Under the pieces are notes generated by a model that worked only from the letters and a program-made list of their open reading frames with translations, did not search any database and had not been told where the DNA came from. Of a DNA stretch of 41,812 nt, positions 17,069-25,989 are shown piece by piece. The stretch's first letter is position 1. Each line of letters begins with the position of its first letter. This stretch comes from Myxococcales bacterium (lineage in GTDB: Bacteria > Myxococcota_A > UBA9160 > UBA4427), in the NCBI GenBank assembly GCA_022563535.1, contig JADFNE010000037.1, positions 1-41,812 on the forward strand, given 5' to 3'. The position numbers and the translations under genes are program-made.

Positions 17069-17878
17069 CTAGAGATCGACCGGCGGCATCTCGACCTGGA
17101 TCTGGGTGAGTCCACCGTTGACCCCGTAGATTTCGCCGGTGACATAGCTGGCCGCGGGTGAGGCCAGGAACAAGGCACAAGCAGCGATGTCCTCTACCTG
17201 TCCCAGACGCGCCATCGGCGTCTTGGCGAGCATCTGCTTCTCGAGGTCGTCGGTCATGAATCCTGCCAACGCCTCGGTGAGGATCGCGCCTACTGCGATT
17301 CCGTTCACCCGAATCTTCGGCGCGAAATCTTGCGCGAGGTTGCGGGTCAAGAAGGTGAGGGCTGCCTTGGCGGTCCCATAGGCGGCGAAGCCCCTGGCGT
17401 TGAAGCGTCCCGCTACCGACGAGATGTTGACAATCGCACCGCTGCCCGCTGTCTTCGCCATCAGGGGTACGGCCAGTCGGGTCATTGCAAGAGTAGTCGT
17501 GACGTTGAAGCGGAAGCAGGCGTCAAACTCGTCCTCGCTGGTATCGAGGGTGGGCTTGGGAGGCCAGCCCCCGGCGTTGTTCACGAGAATGTCGAGGCGA
17601 CCGAATTCATCGATGGTGCGGTTCACGAGGTGTGCGCGCTGCGCCGGGTCGAGTACATCGCATTCAACCACCAATGCCCGTTGCCCCCGGGCGCGAATCT
17701 TCTCCGCGGTCTCTTCGAGTTGAGAGACCGTTCGGGCGGAAACCACGACGTCACAACCGGCATCCGCAAAGGCAATTGCCGTGCCGGCACCGATGCCGCG
17801 GCCAGAGCCCGTAACGATGGCGACTTTGTCGTCGAGTCGAAAGCGATCCAAAATACTGGGTTCTGAATTACTGGTCAT
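17069..17878 (-). CDS. Short-chain dehydrogenase/reductase (SDR, classical)
   Basis: NAD(P)-dependent alcohol/ketone oxidoreductase of 269 residues. The cofactor motif TGSGRGIG is at 23-30, NNAG at 100-103, the active Ser at 153/154 in VNISSVAGRF, and the YxxxK pair Tyr167/Lys171 in AAYGTAK. The C-terminal FLASPAASYVTGEIYGVNGGL is a typical SDR tail. It resembles FabG and 7-alpha-hydroxysteroid dehydrogenase types, but the substrate cannot be set from sequence. ATG at 17878 has AAGGGA upstream. It is upstream of the DapB-like gene in the same direction and divergent from the 2H phosphoesterase gene (147-bp gap). Confidence 0.93.
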   Translation of the reverse strand: MTSNSEPSILDRFRLDDKVAIVTGSGRGIGAGTAIAFADAGCDVVVSARTVSQLEETAEKIRARGQRALVVECDVLDPAQRAHLVNRTIDEFGRLDILVNNAGGWPPKPTLDTSEDEFDACFRFNVTTTLAMTRLAVPLMAKTAGSGAIVNISSVAGRFNARGFAAYGTAKAALTFLTRNLAQDFAPKIRVNGIAVGAILTEALAGFMTDDLEKQMLAKTPMARLGQVEDIAACALFLASPAASYVTGEIYGVNGGLTQIQVEMPPVDL

Positions 17879-18025
17879 GGGGGGTCCCTTGGGTTGTCGA
17901 AGCGCGCGATTCCGGTGCGCGCAGTCCAGTCCGAAATAGCTGGGTACGGAGCATTATTGATGGCACTAGAATAGGTGAGACCCGACCTGATATCGGCCCG
18001 CACGAGCATTCCCTACTCTTCCGCC

Positions 18026-18574
18026 ATGGCGAATTGGTTCATCGGCTTGCCGATCCCCTCCGACCACTGGTTCCAGACCCTTCCCGATCCCCCTGCCTGC
18101 GTGCGGCCCTTCGCCGCCGAGGACCTTCACGCAACCGTTGCGTTCTTGGGACGCGTGGAGGCCGAGCAAGCGAGAGCCGCCTTCGAGCTGGCGCAGAACT
18201 GGCCCACCGGCCCCATCCCCGCCACCCTGGGAGATGTCCGGCCCATGGGCAACCCCCGCCGCGCCTCCGCTCTCAGCGCCATGATCCAGGCCGAACCCGG
18301 GCTGCTCGAAGACGCCATCGCCAGCGTGCGTGACGCCATGCTGGCGGCCGCCGGGGCGCCTCCGGACCAACGACCACCCCTGGCTCACGTCACCCTGGCG
18401 CGCATCGGCCGCAAGGCATCGAAGCAGGAACGCAAAAATGCGATCAGCTGGGCGGAGGGGCTGGACCTCGGACGCCCGGTGGTGAGAATCAATCGACTGG
18501 CCCTGTACACGTGGGCCCAGGATCGCAAGCACCAGTTGTTCGAGATCGTGGAGAGTATTGGGCTGGGGGAATGA
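18026..18574 (+). CDS. thpR: RNA 2',3'-cyclic phosphodiesterase (2H phosphoesterase, ThpR/LigT family)
   Basis: A 182-residue cytoplasmic enzyme of the 2H family, which opens 2',3'-cyclic phosphates on RNA. The two catalytic H-x-T motifs are His35-Ala-Thr37 in LHATVAFLG and His121-Val-Thr123 in AHVTLARIG, with the usual spacing of about 85 residues. The first residues WFIGLPIP match the family's opening strand. ATG at 18026 is the natural start; the frame is open to 17975 but the extra residues look non-coding. It lies 94 bp before the sulfatase-like gene, without an evident functional link. Confidence 0.9.
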   Translation: MANWFIGLPIPSDHWFQTLPDPPACVRPFAAEDLHATVAFLGRVEAEQARAAFELAQNWPTGPIPATLGDVRPMGNPRRASALSAMIQAEPGLLEDAIASVRDAMLAAAGAPPDQRPPLAHVTLARIGRKASKQERKNAISWAEGLDLGRPVVRINRLALYTWAQDRKHQLFEIVESIGLGE

Positions 18575-18667
18575 TGATTCACACGAAATTCGCGATCCGA
18601 ATCTCTCGGTCGAGGTCCGTGGGATTCCTCTCATCGTCGGGATCGGATCGCCGGAGACGCTCACCTG

Positions 18668-19924
18668 TTGTACTGCTGCTTGGGGGTTGTTCTGGCGATC
18701 GGGGCCTGTCAGAGAAGCGGCCCCGAGCCGCCCGAGCGCATCATCCTGATCGTCATCGACACGCTGCGGCCGGACTTCCTCACCCCCTACGGAAGTGAGG
18801 TCCTGACCCCGACGATCGGACGCTTGGCTGCGGAGGGACAAGTCTTTCGCAACGCGGTCGCCTCCTACCATCAAACGACGATGTCGATGGCCGCGCTCTT
18901 CACCGGCCGAACACCGAGTCTCGAGAGCGGATCGCGAGAGAGGAGCCTCCCATGGAATGGGAATTCCTTCTGCGGAATGGCGCGATTTGCAAAGCCTCCT
19001 CACGACACGGCTTGTGTGCCCAGCGCGTTGGAAACCCTGGCCGAGAAGCTGCAGGCTGCTGGATACTGGACCATCGGTGTCGTCTCGAACCGCTTGCTCT
19101 TCGCACCTTATGGTTTCGAGCAGGGCTTCGATCAATGGGTCGAAGTGAGTGGGAACCAGCCGGTCGAAACCGAGGCCGCGAAACGCACCGGCGCTGGCAC
19201 CCGACCCGCCGATTTCGTAAACCGCGCAGCCCTGAAAGCGCTGACCCGTCGCGAGCGGGACAAGTTCTTTCTATACCTGCATTACGTCGACGTACACGAC
19301 TGGCAGCAGGGTGCGAAGGGCCAGCGACGTGACTACGGTCGGTCGGTGGAAGCCCTCGACCGGTCGCTCGGGAAATTGCTCGCAGAGCTCGAGCGACAGG
19401 GGCTGCTCGAGGACGCGACCATCATCTTCACATCGGATCACGGCGAGGCACTTGGCGAGAAACACGCATTGCCCGGCCGGCCAGCCCACATGGGCAATCC
19501 ATCCTTCGAATCGGTGTTGCGCGTTCCGCTGATCATTTCGCCAGCACATTTCGATGACAGCGACCGTCTCGTACGTTCTGAGGATCTGCTGAGCTTGGTG
19601 ATGGAAATGATCGGGGTCCCGCACGAGGCCGCGTCTGAGCTTCGCGACCAGGAGCTGCTCGTCACCGAGGCCCACTATCAGACCTATCGCTACGGGCACT
19701 GGAAGAGCGTATGGCCACGCGGGTCGGAAACGCTCCATCTGTTCGATCTGGAGAGCGATCCGCAGGAGTTGCAAGACGTGGCCGCGGAGCATCCGAAGGT
19801 GGTTCAGGAGCATCGCGATCGCATTACCGAGCTGAGCGAGACGCTTGCTACCCGTCGCCAACTCGCTCCGCAAATGAGCGAGGAGGATCGGCGGCGCCTG
19901 CGCGCACTCGGCTACCTCGATTGA
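18668..19924 (+). CDS. Sulfatase-like lipoprotein of the alkaline phosphatase superfamily, Thr at the nucleophile position
   Basis: A 418-residue protein with a short hydrophobic leader and a lipobox-like AIGAC (Cys14), so probably a membrane-anchored periplasmic lipoprotein. Sulfatase-fold metal sites are seen: Asp31 in IVIDTLRPDFL and the FTSDHGEALGEKHALPGRPAHMGN block near 255-280. Where sulfatases carry the C-x-P/A-x-R formylglycine motif, this protein has TTMSM (Thr70), so it should not be matured to formylglycine. A phosphatase, phosphodiesterase or phosphotransferase is more likely than a sulfatase. The C-terminus RRLRALGYLD is typical of this subfamily. TTG at 18668 is the only usable start after the in-frame stop at 18575; the leader lacks the usual basic n-region. 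Confidence 0.78.
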   Translation: MYCCLGVVLAIGACQRSGPEPPERIILIVIDTLRPDFLTPYGSEVLTPTIGRLAAEGQVFRNAVASYHQTTMSMAALFTGRTPSLESGSRERSLPWNGNSFCGMARFAKPPHDTACVPSALETLAEKLQAAGYWTIGVVSNRLLFAPYGFEQGFDQWVEVSGNQPVETEAAKRTGAGTRPADFVNRAALKALTRRERDKFFLYLHYVDVHDWQQGAKGQRRDYGRSVEALDRSLGKLLAELERQGLLEDATIIFTSDHGEALGEKHALPGRPAHMGNPSFESVLRVPLIISPAHFDDSDRLVRSEDLLSLVMEMIGVPHEAASELRDQELLVTEAHYQTYRYGHWKSVWPRGSETLHLFDLESDPQELQDVAAEHPKVVQEHRDRITELSETLATRRQLAPQMSEEDRRRLRALGYLD

Positions 19925-19988
19925 TCGCGTATCCCCCTTGGGAGATAAGAAACTCGACACAAATCGGCTCAGATCACCACTCTTCTAT

Positions 19989-20702
19989 GTGAATCATTTG
20001 ACTCGAGTGGCTCTGATCGGTTTTGTGGTGATGCTGTCGATCGCTCCCTCGCTCGCTTTTTCGGCGACCATTCAGCATTCCGCGACATTTGCGGCGTATC
20101 AGCCGAGCATGTTCCGAACCGATTCATATTCCGATTGTATCTTTGACCCCGGTAGTTCATCGCACGGCCAATGCTACACAGACGAAACTTGGTTTGGCAT
20201 ATCTGAAGTGCCGCAATTCGACAGCGAGCTCGGTAAATTGACGAGCGTATCGGTGGAAGCGATTTTTTTTGCCGATGTGACTGCGGGGACAGATGGGCGG
20301 GAGGGTTACATACCCAACAAAACATATCTCTATTTGGATATGGACTTCGCGATCTACAATGGCCCGAGCATATACAGCAGTCGTTACACCGTGAACGATT
20401 CCCAAGATGAGTGCGATCCCACTTGCAGCTTGAATTGGATGTTGAATAACACCATCGAAACGATCTTCACCGACGACGCCTACCTGTTCATTGGCACGGG
20501 AACTCTTGAAGTCAACTTCCAGGCACGTGTTGACATCCGAGGGATCCTTGCGCTGTTCTATCAAGAGCCCCGTTTAGAGGGAACTCTCGTCACGACCTAC
20601 ACCTATACTCCAGTGCCAGAACCAGGAACGGGCGCCATGCTAGGCGCCGGCATGCTAGTGCTGAGTCTGGGGCGGCGGATCACACACAAGCGAACTGACT
20701 GA
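19989..20702 (+). CDS. PEP-CTERM sorting-domain protein, secreted
   Basis: From GTG 19989 a 237-residue protein with a signal peptide (VALIGFVVMLSIAPSLAFSA) and a C-terminal PEP-CTERM signal: VPEPGTGAML, a hydrophobic stretch and a basic end RRITHKR. Such proteins are processed by an exosortase (EpsH family) and often go to the surface with exopolysaccharide. The mature part is rich in Tyr, Ser and Asp, with a likely disulfide pair (DECDPTCSL), and no enzymatic motif is seen. The frame extends upstream to a TTG at 19938. Codon use is more AT-rich than in neighbouring genes. No exosortase gene is in this window. Confidence 0.82.
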   Translation: MNHLTRVALIGFVVMLSIAPSLAFSATIQHSATFAAYQPSMFRTDSYSDCIFDPGSSSHGQCYTDETWFGISEVPQFDSELGKLTSVSVEAIFFADVTAGTDGREGYIPNKTYLYLDMDFAIYNGPSIYSSRYTVNDSQDECDPTCSLNWMLNNTIETIFTDDAYLFIGTGTLEVNFQARVDIRGILALFYQEPRLEGTLVTTYTYTPVPEPGTGAMLGAGMLVLSLGRRITHKRTD

Positions 20703-20767
20703 GGGCGCGCCGACAGAAAGTGCTTGAATTCACCTCGGAAGTCGTGATACTGCTTCCGAGGTTTTTG

Positions 20768-21937
20768 ATGACGGCGCCGGATTCCCCTTCAAAGAAGTCG
20801 CACGCCGGCTCTCTTGTATCCGGCCTGGTTTCGACCGTCAGCTTCGTGCTGATCGTCTTGGTTCTACTCGAAGGCCTCTCGCGACTCTTTCTGGACCCGG
20901 TACCCGAAGTGCGCGTCGCGGCGCGAGTCATCCCCAAGAGCACGGAACCCATTTCTCTTGAACTCGAAGGCGTTCCAGACCGAGGGGGGCTTTACCAGCG
21001 AACTCGCTCGGGCTTGCGGCTACGGCCCCAGACCCACGCGGTCTTGAAGAACGAGCGGCTCAGCGGTCTTACCATCGATATACGAACCAATTCACTGGGC
21101 TATCGCGGGCCGGAGATCGATGCGCGGGAAGGCACGCGGATTCTCTTTCTAGGAGACTCGATCACCTTCGCCAACTACTTGCCCGAAGAAGAAACTTTCG
21201 TGCACCTGACCCGGGTTTTGGGTGCGGCGAAGGGTCACTCCTGGAACACCATCAATGCAGGGGTGGGTACGATCAGCCTGGGCAACGAACTTGCGATTCT
21301 CAAGGAAACGGGAATCTCCGTCGAGCCCGATGTCGTGGTGCTGGCATTTTATCTCAATGACTTTCACGAGTCGCCGGGAATATTTGTCGCGAGAATTCCC
21401 AAGGCCATCGCTTGGAGCAGGGTGGTTCAGCACGTTGCACGGATCCACAGCCAGAACGCGAAATCGTCCAAGGAGAAGAAGTCGAGATTCATCGCGCAGG
21501 TGCGGGAGGATCTCGCGCGTCAACTGAATCCCGCCCCTGGAAACTGGCGCATAAACCCGCGAGCCTTTGATGCATTGATTCTCAAGAATGCTCGCGATTG
21601 GGGAGGCGCCTGGTCGGACGCAGCGTGGACCTCAATGGTGCCGCTCTTCGAAGAGTTGAAGCGACTCTCGGACGAGCACGGCTTTCAGTTGGCCATCGTT
21701 GCGTTTCCCGTCCGCTACCAGGTGCTGTCCGAGTTTTCCAACGACTGGCCCCAGCAACAGCTCGCCAAGATCGCAAAATCTCTGGACGTACCGTTGCTAG
21801 ATCTTCTTCCCTCGCAGCGTCGTGCCAAGGGAGCGCTCTACTACGATCATTGCCATCATTCGCCACGGGGTGCCCGACTTGCAGCCGTGGAGATCACAGA
21901 GTTCTTGGCAACTCAGGTGTTGAACGACGAACCCTGA
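20768..21937 (+). CDS. Membrane-anchored SGNH/GDSL hydrolase
   Basis: A 389-residue protein with one N-terminal membrane anchor (LVSGLVSTVSFVLIVLVLLEGL, about 16-37) and a periplasmic SGNH domain. Block I is ILFLGDSITFAN (Ser131), block II is probably INAGVGTISLGNEL, block III the Asn in LAFYLNDFHES, and the catalytic Asp/His are in YYDHCHHSPRG near the C-terminus. The TNSLGYRGPEID segment before block I is common in SGNH proteins of polysaccharide-modifying systems (acyl esterases or transferases). ATG at 20768 follows a GAGG; an upstream GTG at 20720 adds 16 residues. The nearby PEP-CTERM gene fits an envelope or exopolysaccharide setting, but this is inference. Confidence 0.85.
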   Translation: MTAPDSPSKKSHAGSLVSGLVSTVSFVLIVLVLLEGLSRLFLDPVPEVRVAARVIPKSTEPISLELEGVPDRGGLYQRTRSGLRLRPQTHAVLKNERLSGLTIDIRTNSLGYRGPEIDAREGTRILFLGDSITFANYLPEEETFVHLTRVLGAAKGHSWNTINAGVGTISLGNELAILKETGISVEPDVVVLAFYLNDFHESPGIFVARIPKAIAWSRVVQHVARIHSQNAKSSKEKKSRFIAQVREDLARQLNPAPGNWRINPRAFDALILKNARDWGGAWSDAAWTSMVPLFEELKRLSDEHGFQLAIVAFPVRYQVLSEFSNDWPQQQLAKIAKSLDVPLLDLLPSQRRAKGALYYDHCHHSPRGARLAAVEITEFLATQVLNDEP

Positions 21938-21960
21938 AATTTGGTGGGGCTGAGATCACA

Positions 21961-24195
21961 TCAGTCGGGCATGGAAAAGGGATCGTCTTTCAGGAAACGT
22001 CGAACCACGTTCTCCGTAATTCTCGATACGTTGTTGTCGTATTTGTGATGGGAGAGGCTCGCGCTCCAGGCGATCGATCCGACAGAGAACACGGCACCGC
22101 CTCCGGGCGTTTCAAAAAACGTCATATCAGCCCGAATGTCCGGGTTCTGAATGCCGTCCATGGCGCTGTGGTGAAAGCCTGTTTCGTCGGGCACCAGATA
22201 GGTGTTTTGCGAATGGCCTTCGGAACTGGCAACCACCAGAGTATGCGAGGGGGTTCCCAGCATGGTGTTTGTCGCATCAATTTCTCCACCGCTGGCACCA
22301 TCGCCGCCAATGCCAAAGTTGCCGATCACTTCGTCCTCACCGATGCCCTCGAACATGAAGCGGACCCGAGGATCGAAGCTCGCTTCCTTACGCTTGTAAT
22401 AACCGGAAGCATCAAATCCGACGGCGACCGTGCCTACGCCAACCAAAGCCTGGGGTGCCATACCGAGGCGTCGCCACAAGCCACCGTACTCTCCGGTGAA
22501 CTCCAGATAGTATTCACCGGGTTCCTCGTCGCGGTATCGAATGCCGTCTTCCGGCCGGCGCAGCTCGAGCATGCCGGGCATGTCGGATGAAAGAGCGCAG
22601 CGCCAGATGAATCCATTGCCGCCGAGATAGACCAGGCGACCCTCTCGTGCGAGATACGCCCGCATCCCGTCCCACATGGGTGTGGTGTAATATTCGGGAT
22701 GGGTGCCCGTCAGCACGGCCTGGTATCCATCCAGCAACGCGGCACCTTCCTCGTGAAGGTCCTCATCGGTGATCACATCGTATTCAATGCCTTGATTTTC
22801 CAGCCAACCCATGATGTGGGTATCGGCATTGAAACCCCACAGGTGTGTCTTGGGTGACATATTGAGCACGGGACGCAACCTCGACGCATAGCGCACGCCG
22901 CTTCCGTCGGAATGAGTGTCGTAGGTCGATAAACCGAACTCGTTGTGCTCCTGCAGAAAGACGTCGCCTTTCTCCAATGTGGTCCAACCAGCCTCTGTAA
23001 CCTCGCAAAAGCGTTCATGGAATAGCCAGTGATAATTCGCATACGCCATGTAGGTGACTGTCGAAGCCAAGAAGGCGAGTTTCGAGGTAGTGGTACCTCG
23101 AGGGGGTCGCACGAAGAAGGTCACGTACGATTCGTCGTCTTCGGCTTTGAGACGCACCGCATACACACCACTTGGCAGATCATCGGGTACGGTGTACTCG
23201 AAATCTGTGTCCCACCCGGCGTCATAAAGGTCATCGTCGTGGAAATGAATGGCGCCATATTCCTGCGGTGCATGTCGCCAGTTCTGCTCTTTACCGCTCC
23301 AGTTGTAACCTTTGCAACCGCGTGAAGGCAGATTGACCGTATTTCCGTGAAGCCCGTTGGGACCCACATCGGTGAGTGCGCCACCGCCAATATCGCGTGA
23401 GAAATCCCAAGCTCCAATCACTCGGTTGTTTTGTTCATGGGGTTGGGCGTCCTCGGCCATCGCTGAACGTTCCGCCGAAGACAGTACTCCTGCAGTCAAA
23501 CGCGGCCGGTCGATCTTGCCATTGTAATGACATTTCGATCCTGGCTTCCCCGTCGATAACGTCGCGGGCAAGGCCGCAAACATGAGCGGTAAATTCGACT
23601 CGACACAAGCGCCCAGATCCACTGAACTCGTTGTACTGGCAACGATGTGATTTTCATGGTCGACATTGATGGGTTCCTGGCAGACGTTGAGTTCGCCCTT
23701 CAGCGCATCATACGATCCGCTCACCAGATACCAGCGCCGCATGGCCAATGGCTCGCCGGTGCTGATTTCAACCTTCTTGCCGCAACCATCCCCTAGCTTG
23801 ATCGCAAGCGCACCAGCTTCATCGATGAATAGAGCAAACCCGAGAGCCGGATCCTCCTGCCAGCGGGTAATCAGAGCTTGCTCTCCCTTATGGGGTGTCG
23901 TCGGCCATATCCACGCCTGAACTGTGAAACTTTCGAGGGCGGAGAGTTCCGGTGCATTGGGCACCACCGCATAAGAACCCGCGTCGATGGGCTGCAACCG
24001 TCCAGGATATTCACCACTGAAGGCTGCCTCGATCTCTTCTTCACGATAAATATCATGCCTGGGGTCGTCATCGCCGCAAATGACCCGGATGAGATCGGCG
24101 TGATAGCGCTTGGGCCCGTATGTGCTCACCTTGACGTCGAGCGTCTCGCCCGGTGCGATGCCCCAGGTTTTCGAGTATCCCAAAATTTTCTTCAT
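21961..24195 (-). CDS. N,N-dimethylformamidase large-subunit-like protein (DmfA2 family)
   Basis: A 744-residue protein resembling the beta (large) subunit of dimethylformamidase, which hydrolyses DMF to dimethylamine and formate with a mononuclear iron site. Visible blocks are GYSKTWGIAPGETLDVKVSTY at the N-terminus, a LamG-like concanavalin module about 85-240 (SALESFTVQAWIWPTT), and the core with DDLPSGVYAVRLKAEDDE and TVTYMAYANYHW. Near 540 is LVYLGGNGFIWR, then LRRPEDGIRYRDEEPGEYY. The last two blocks lie in the alpha/beta domain expected to bear the iron ligands. It is the third gene of a minus-strand set, 31 bp after the 99-aa gene. DMF itself may not be the substrate; other small or cyclic amides are possible. 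Confidence 0.82.
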   Translation of the reverse strand: MKKILGYSKTWGIAPGETLDVKVSTYGPKRYHADLIRVICGDDDPRHDIYREEEIEAAFSGEYPGRLQPIDAGSYAVVPNAPELSALESFTVQAWIWPTTPHKGEQALITRWQEDPALGFALFIDEAGALAIKLGDGCGKKVEISTGEPLAMRRWYLVSGSYDALKGELNVCQEPINVDHENHIVASTTSSVDLGACVESNLPLMFAALPATLSTGKPGSKCHYNGKIDRPRLTAGVLSSAERSAMAEDAQPHEQNNRVIGAWDFSRDIGGGALTDVGPNGLHGNTVNLPSRGCKGYNWSGKEQNWRHAPQEYGAIHFHDDDLYDAGWDTDFEYTVPDDLPSGVYAVRLKAEDDESYVTFFVRPPRGTTTSKLAFLASTVTYMAYANYHWLFHERFCEVTEAGWTTLEKGDVFLQEHNEFGLSTYDTHSDGSGVRYASRLRPVLNMSPKTHLWGFNADTHIMGWLENQGIEYDVITDEDLHEEGAALLDGYQAVLTGTHPEYYTTPMWDGMRAYLAREGRLVYLGGNGFIWRCALSSDMPGMLELRRPEDGIRYRDEEPGEYYLEFTGEYGGLWRRLGMAPQALVGVGTVAVGFDASGYYKRKEASFDPRVRFMFEGIGEDEVIGNFGIGGDGASGGEIDATNTMLGTPSHTLVVASSEGHSQNTYLVPDETGFHHSAMDGIQNPDIRADMTFFETPGGGAVFSVGSIAWSASLSHHKYDNNVSRITENVVRRFLKDDPFSMPD

Positions 24196-24226
24196 ACACT
24201 CACCAGCCGGGCCATTGGAAAACCGT

Positions 24227-24526
24227 TCATGTCAGGCTCTCCCCCGTCACTGTTTCCCAGCGCAGTCTGAAAACTTCCCAAACCCCTTCATCGTAGTCGG
24301 TAAAAACACGGTCTTCGAAGAGTTCCACCGTGGCTCCGCGCTCTGTTGGCATTTTTGCCAGGGTCCATTCACAACCGCGCTGGGTGCAAACCAGAATGTG
24401 ACGATCGGCCATGGGCATGACTCGCAATCGATTCACGACGAGTGCAAGTTCCGGGCTAAAAGGTCCGCCCGGATTACCTCGAAACTCTAGGGCGAGATCC
24501 GTTCTCGATGGATCGATTTCATACAT
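24227..24526 (-). CDS. 99-aa protein in the dimethylformamidase-like operon, candidate partner subunit
   Basis: A compact, soluble 99-residue protein with a FRGNPGGPFSPELALVVNRLR stretch and a RHILVCTQRGCEWTLAKMP segment. No catalytic motif is recognised. It does not visibly resemble the characterised DMFase small subunit, which is a helical protein of about 130 residues. ATG at 24526 has AAAGGGA upstream on its strand. It sits 31 bp before the large-subunit-like gene and 56 bp after the M24 gene, all in one direction. Small partner, chaperone or independent protein are all open; the subunit idea rests only on position. Confidence 0.65.
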   Translation of the reverse strand: MYEIDPSRTDLALEFRGNPGGPFSPELALVVNRLRVMPMADRHILVCTQRGCEWTLAKMPTERGATVELFEDRVFTDYDEGVWEVFRLRWETVTGESLT

Positions 24527-24582
24527 CGGGCATCCCTTTTTCGACTTTGTTTCTACGTTGCTGGAACGACGGACTCACGCCG

Positions 24583-25827
24583 CTAATCGCCCACGACAAT
24601 GAGATCCAGCGGCGACTTTAGCGGCAGATACGCAGTATCCGCCTTGAACAACAGTGTATCGATGTAATAGGTAATTCCCGACATGCGGGGCGAGTAGAAC
24701 TGGCTCTCGAAATTGACGACCGTCCCCGGTTCTAGAATCTTGTCCGTCTCGGTGTCCGTCATCTCGTAGACATAATTGCCAACCCAATCGGGCGGAAAGG
24801 CGAGACCAAGCTCGTAACCGCCGACCCAACCAGCATCGGACCAGATGCCAACCTCCTCGTAATAGGCCCGGGTCCTGGTCACGAGTTCCGAAATCGGCAG
24901 GTTGGGACGCATGATCTCGGCGATCACATCGAAAACACCCGCGGACAGCCGGTGATATTCCATTACGTCCTTGGCGGGCTCGCCGACATGAAAAGATCGT
25001 CCGGCGTTGCCGTGATAGCGATTGAACACGCCACTGATGTCGACATTGACTTGTTCGCCAGCCTTGATGACTTTGCGACTGGCAAGCGAATGGCCGCAAT
25101 TGGCTTTCAGCCCTGAATTCACCGGCAACGTAATTCCCGGGTTCTCGCCGCCCGCCTGCGCCATGGCGTAGGCGATCTCGCCGTAGACATCGAGTTCGGT
25201 GACACCCGGTCGGATTGCATTCTTCGCGGCCTGCAAACCGATATCGGTGATTTCAGCGGCCTTTTCGATACACGCGATCTCGGCTTCCGATTTGATCCAA
25301 CGAACATCGCGCAGGATATCGCTACCGTCGGCCACACTCATACCGCTGCTCTCGAAAGCATCCCGGAAGCGTTGGCTGATTACAGGATTGGGCCGGTAGC
25401 TGTGAAACTCCATTCCGACCGTGCCAGAGGACAGCCAACCCTGAGATTTCAGTTCGTCGATGATGAATGAAATGCCATCGCGACGCCCCCCCAGCGGGAA
25501 TATCCGGACATCCTTCGCGCACGTCACAAAGCGGGACATGATGGCTTCGCTGGGCGTGTCGAAGAGGATGAAGTCGTCACGCTCCTTGTGAATCGCAATT
25601 CCGCTTGTGGCCGGCCATTGCTTGGGGCCCTGCGCCTGATACCAGATGCATTTGTAGCCGCTCACGTAGTAAAGGCTCTCGGGAGCCATGAGCCACAAGA
25701 CATCAATGCCATCGCTTTCCATTCGCGCACGAATGCGCTGAAGACGATTTTGAAACTCTTCGATGCTGAACGCCAATTCCTTCTCGGGCTGGCATTGCTC
25801 GAGGGCAAGCTCGCGATTGATCCCCAT
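24583..25827 (-). CDS. M24-family hydrolase of the creatinase/ectoine-hydrolase type (Xaa-Pro peptidase fold)
   Basis: A 414-residue pita-bread protein with an N-terminal creatinase domain (1-170) and a C-terminal M24 domain. Of the five usual metal ligands, only the first Asp (NVDISG) and one Glu (NFESQFY) are evident. The second Asp is Asn in HGNAGRS, the ligand His is Tyr in GGYELGLAFPPDW, and the last Glu is Asp in YYIDTLL. That pattern, and the G-Y-x-x-G-x-x-x-PPDW motif, recall ectoine hydrolase (DoeA) and creatinase rather than a metallo-aminopeptidase. It likely cleaves a C-N bond of a small amide or amidine. ATG at 25827 has AAGGAG upstream. It is the first gene of the operon with the formamidase-like protein. 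Confidence 0.85.
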   Translation of the reverse strand: MGINRELALEQCQPEKELAFSIEEFQNRLQRIRARMESDGIDVLWLMAPESLYYVSGYKCIWYQAQGPKQWPATSGIAIHKERDDFILFDTPSEAIMSRFVTCAKDVRIFPLGGRRDGISFIIDELKSQGWLSSGTVGMEFHSYRPNPVISQRFRDAFESSGMSVADGSDILRDVRWIKSEAEIACIEKAAEITDIGLQAAKNAIRPGVTELDVYGEIAYAMAQAGGENPGITLPVNSGLKANCGHSLASRKVIKAGEQVNVDISGVFNRYHGNAGRSFHVGEPAKDVMEYHRLSAGVFDVIAEIMRPNLPISELVTRTRAYYEEVGIWSDAGWVGGYELGLAFPPDWVGNYVYEMTDTETDKILEPGTVVNFESQFYSPRMSGITYYIDTLLFKADTAYLPLKSPLDLIVVGD

Positions 25828-25989
25828 CGACCCTCTCCTTCATTTCCATGGATTGCGTTACTGCGCCACCAATCAACATCCCGCGTCATGACCAAGTTTG
25901 AGATGTCTAATATGGGCCATGGAGAGGCGTTGCATACGGCTTCTGCTATTGGGAGGAAAGCAGACATCGCTGGGAAAAGCCCGCCGTTG

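Noticed and set aside
17966-19135. 389-aa open frame on the minus strand
   Set aside because: Overlaps the 2H phosphoesterase and the sulfatase-like gene on the other strand, both with clear motifs.
21598-22590. 330-aa open frame on the plus strand
   Set aside because: Crosses the end of the SGNH gene in another frame and runs antisense to the formamidase-like gene; no domain.
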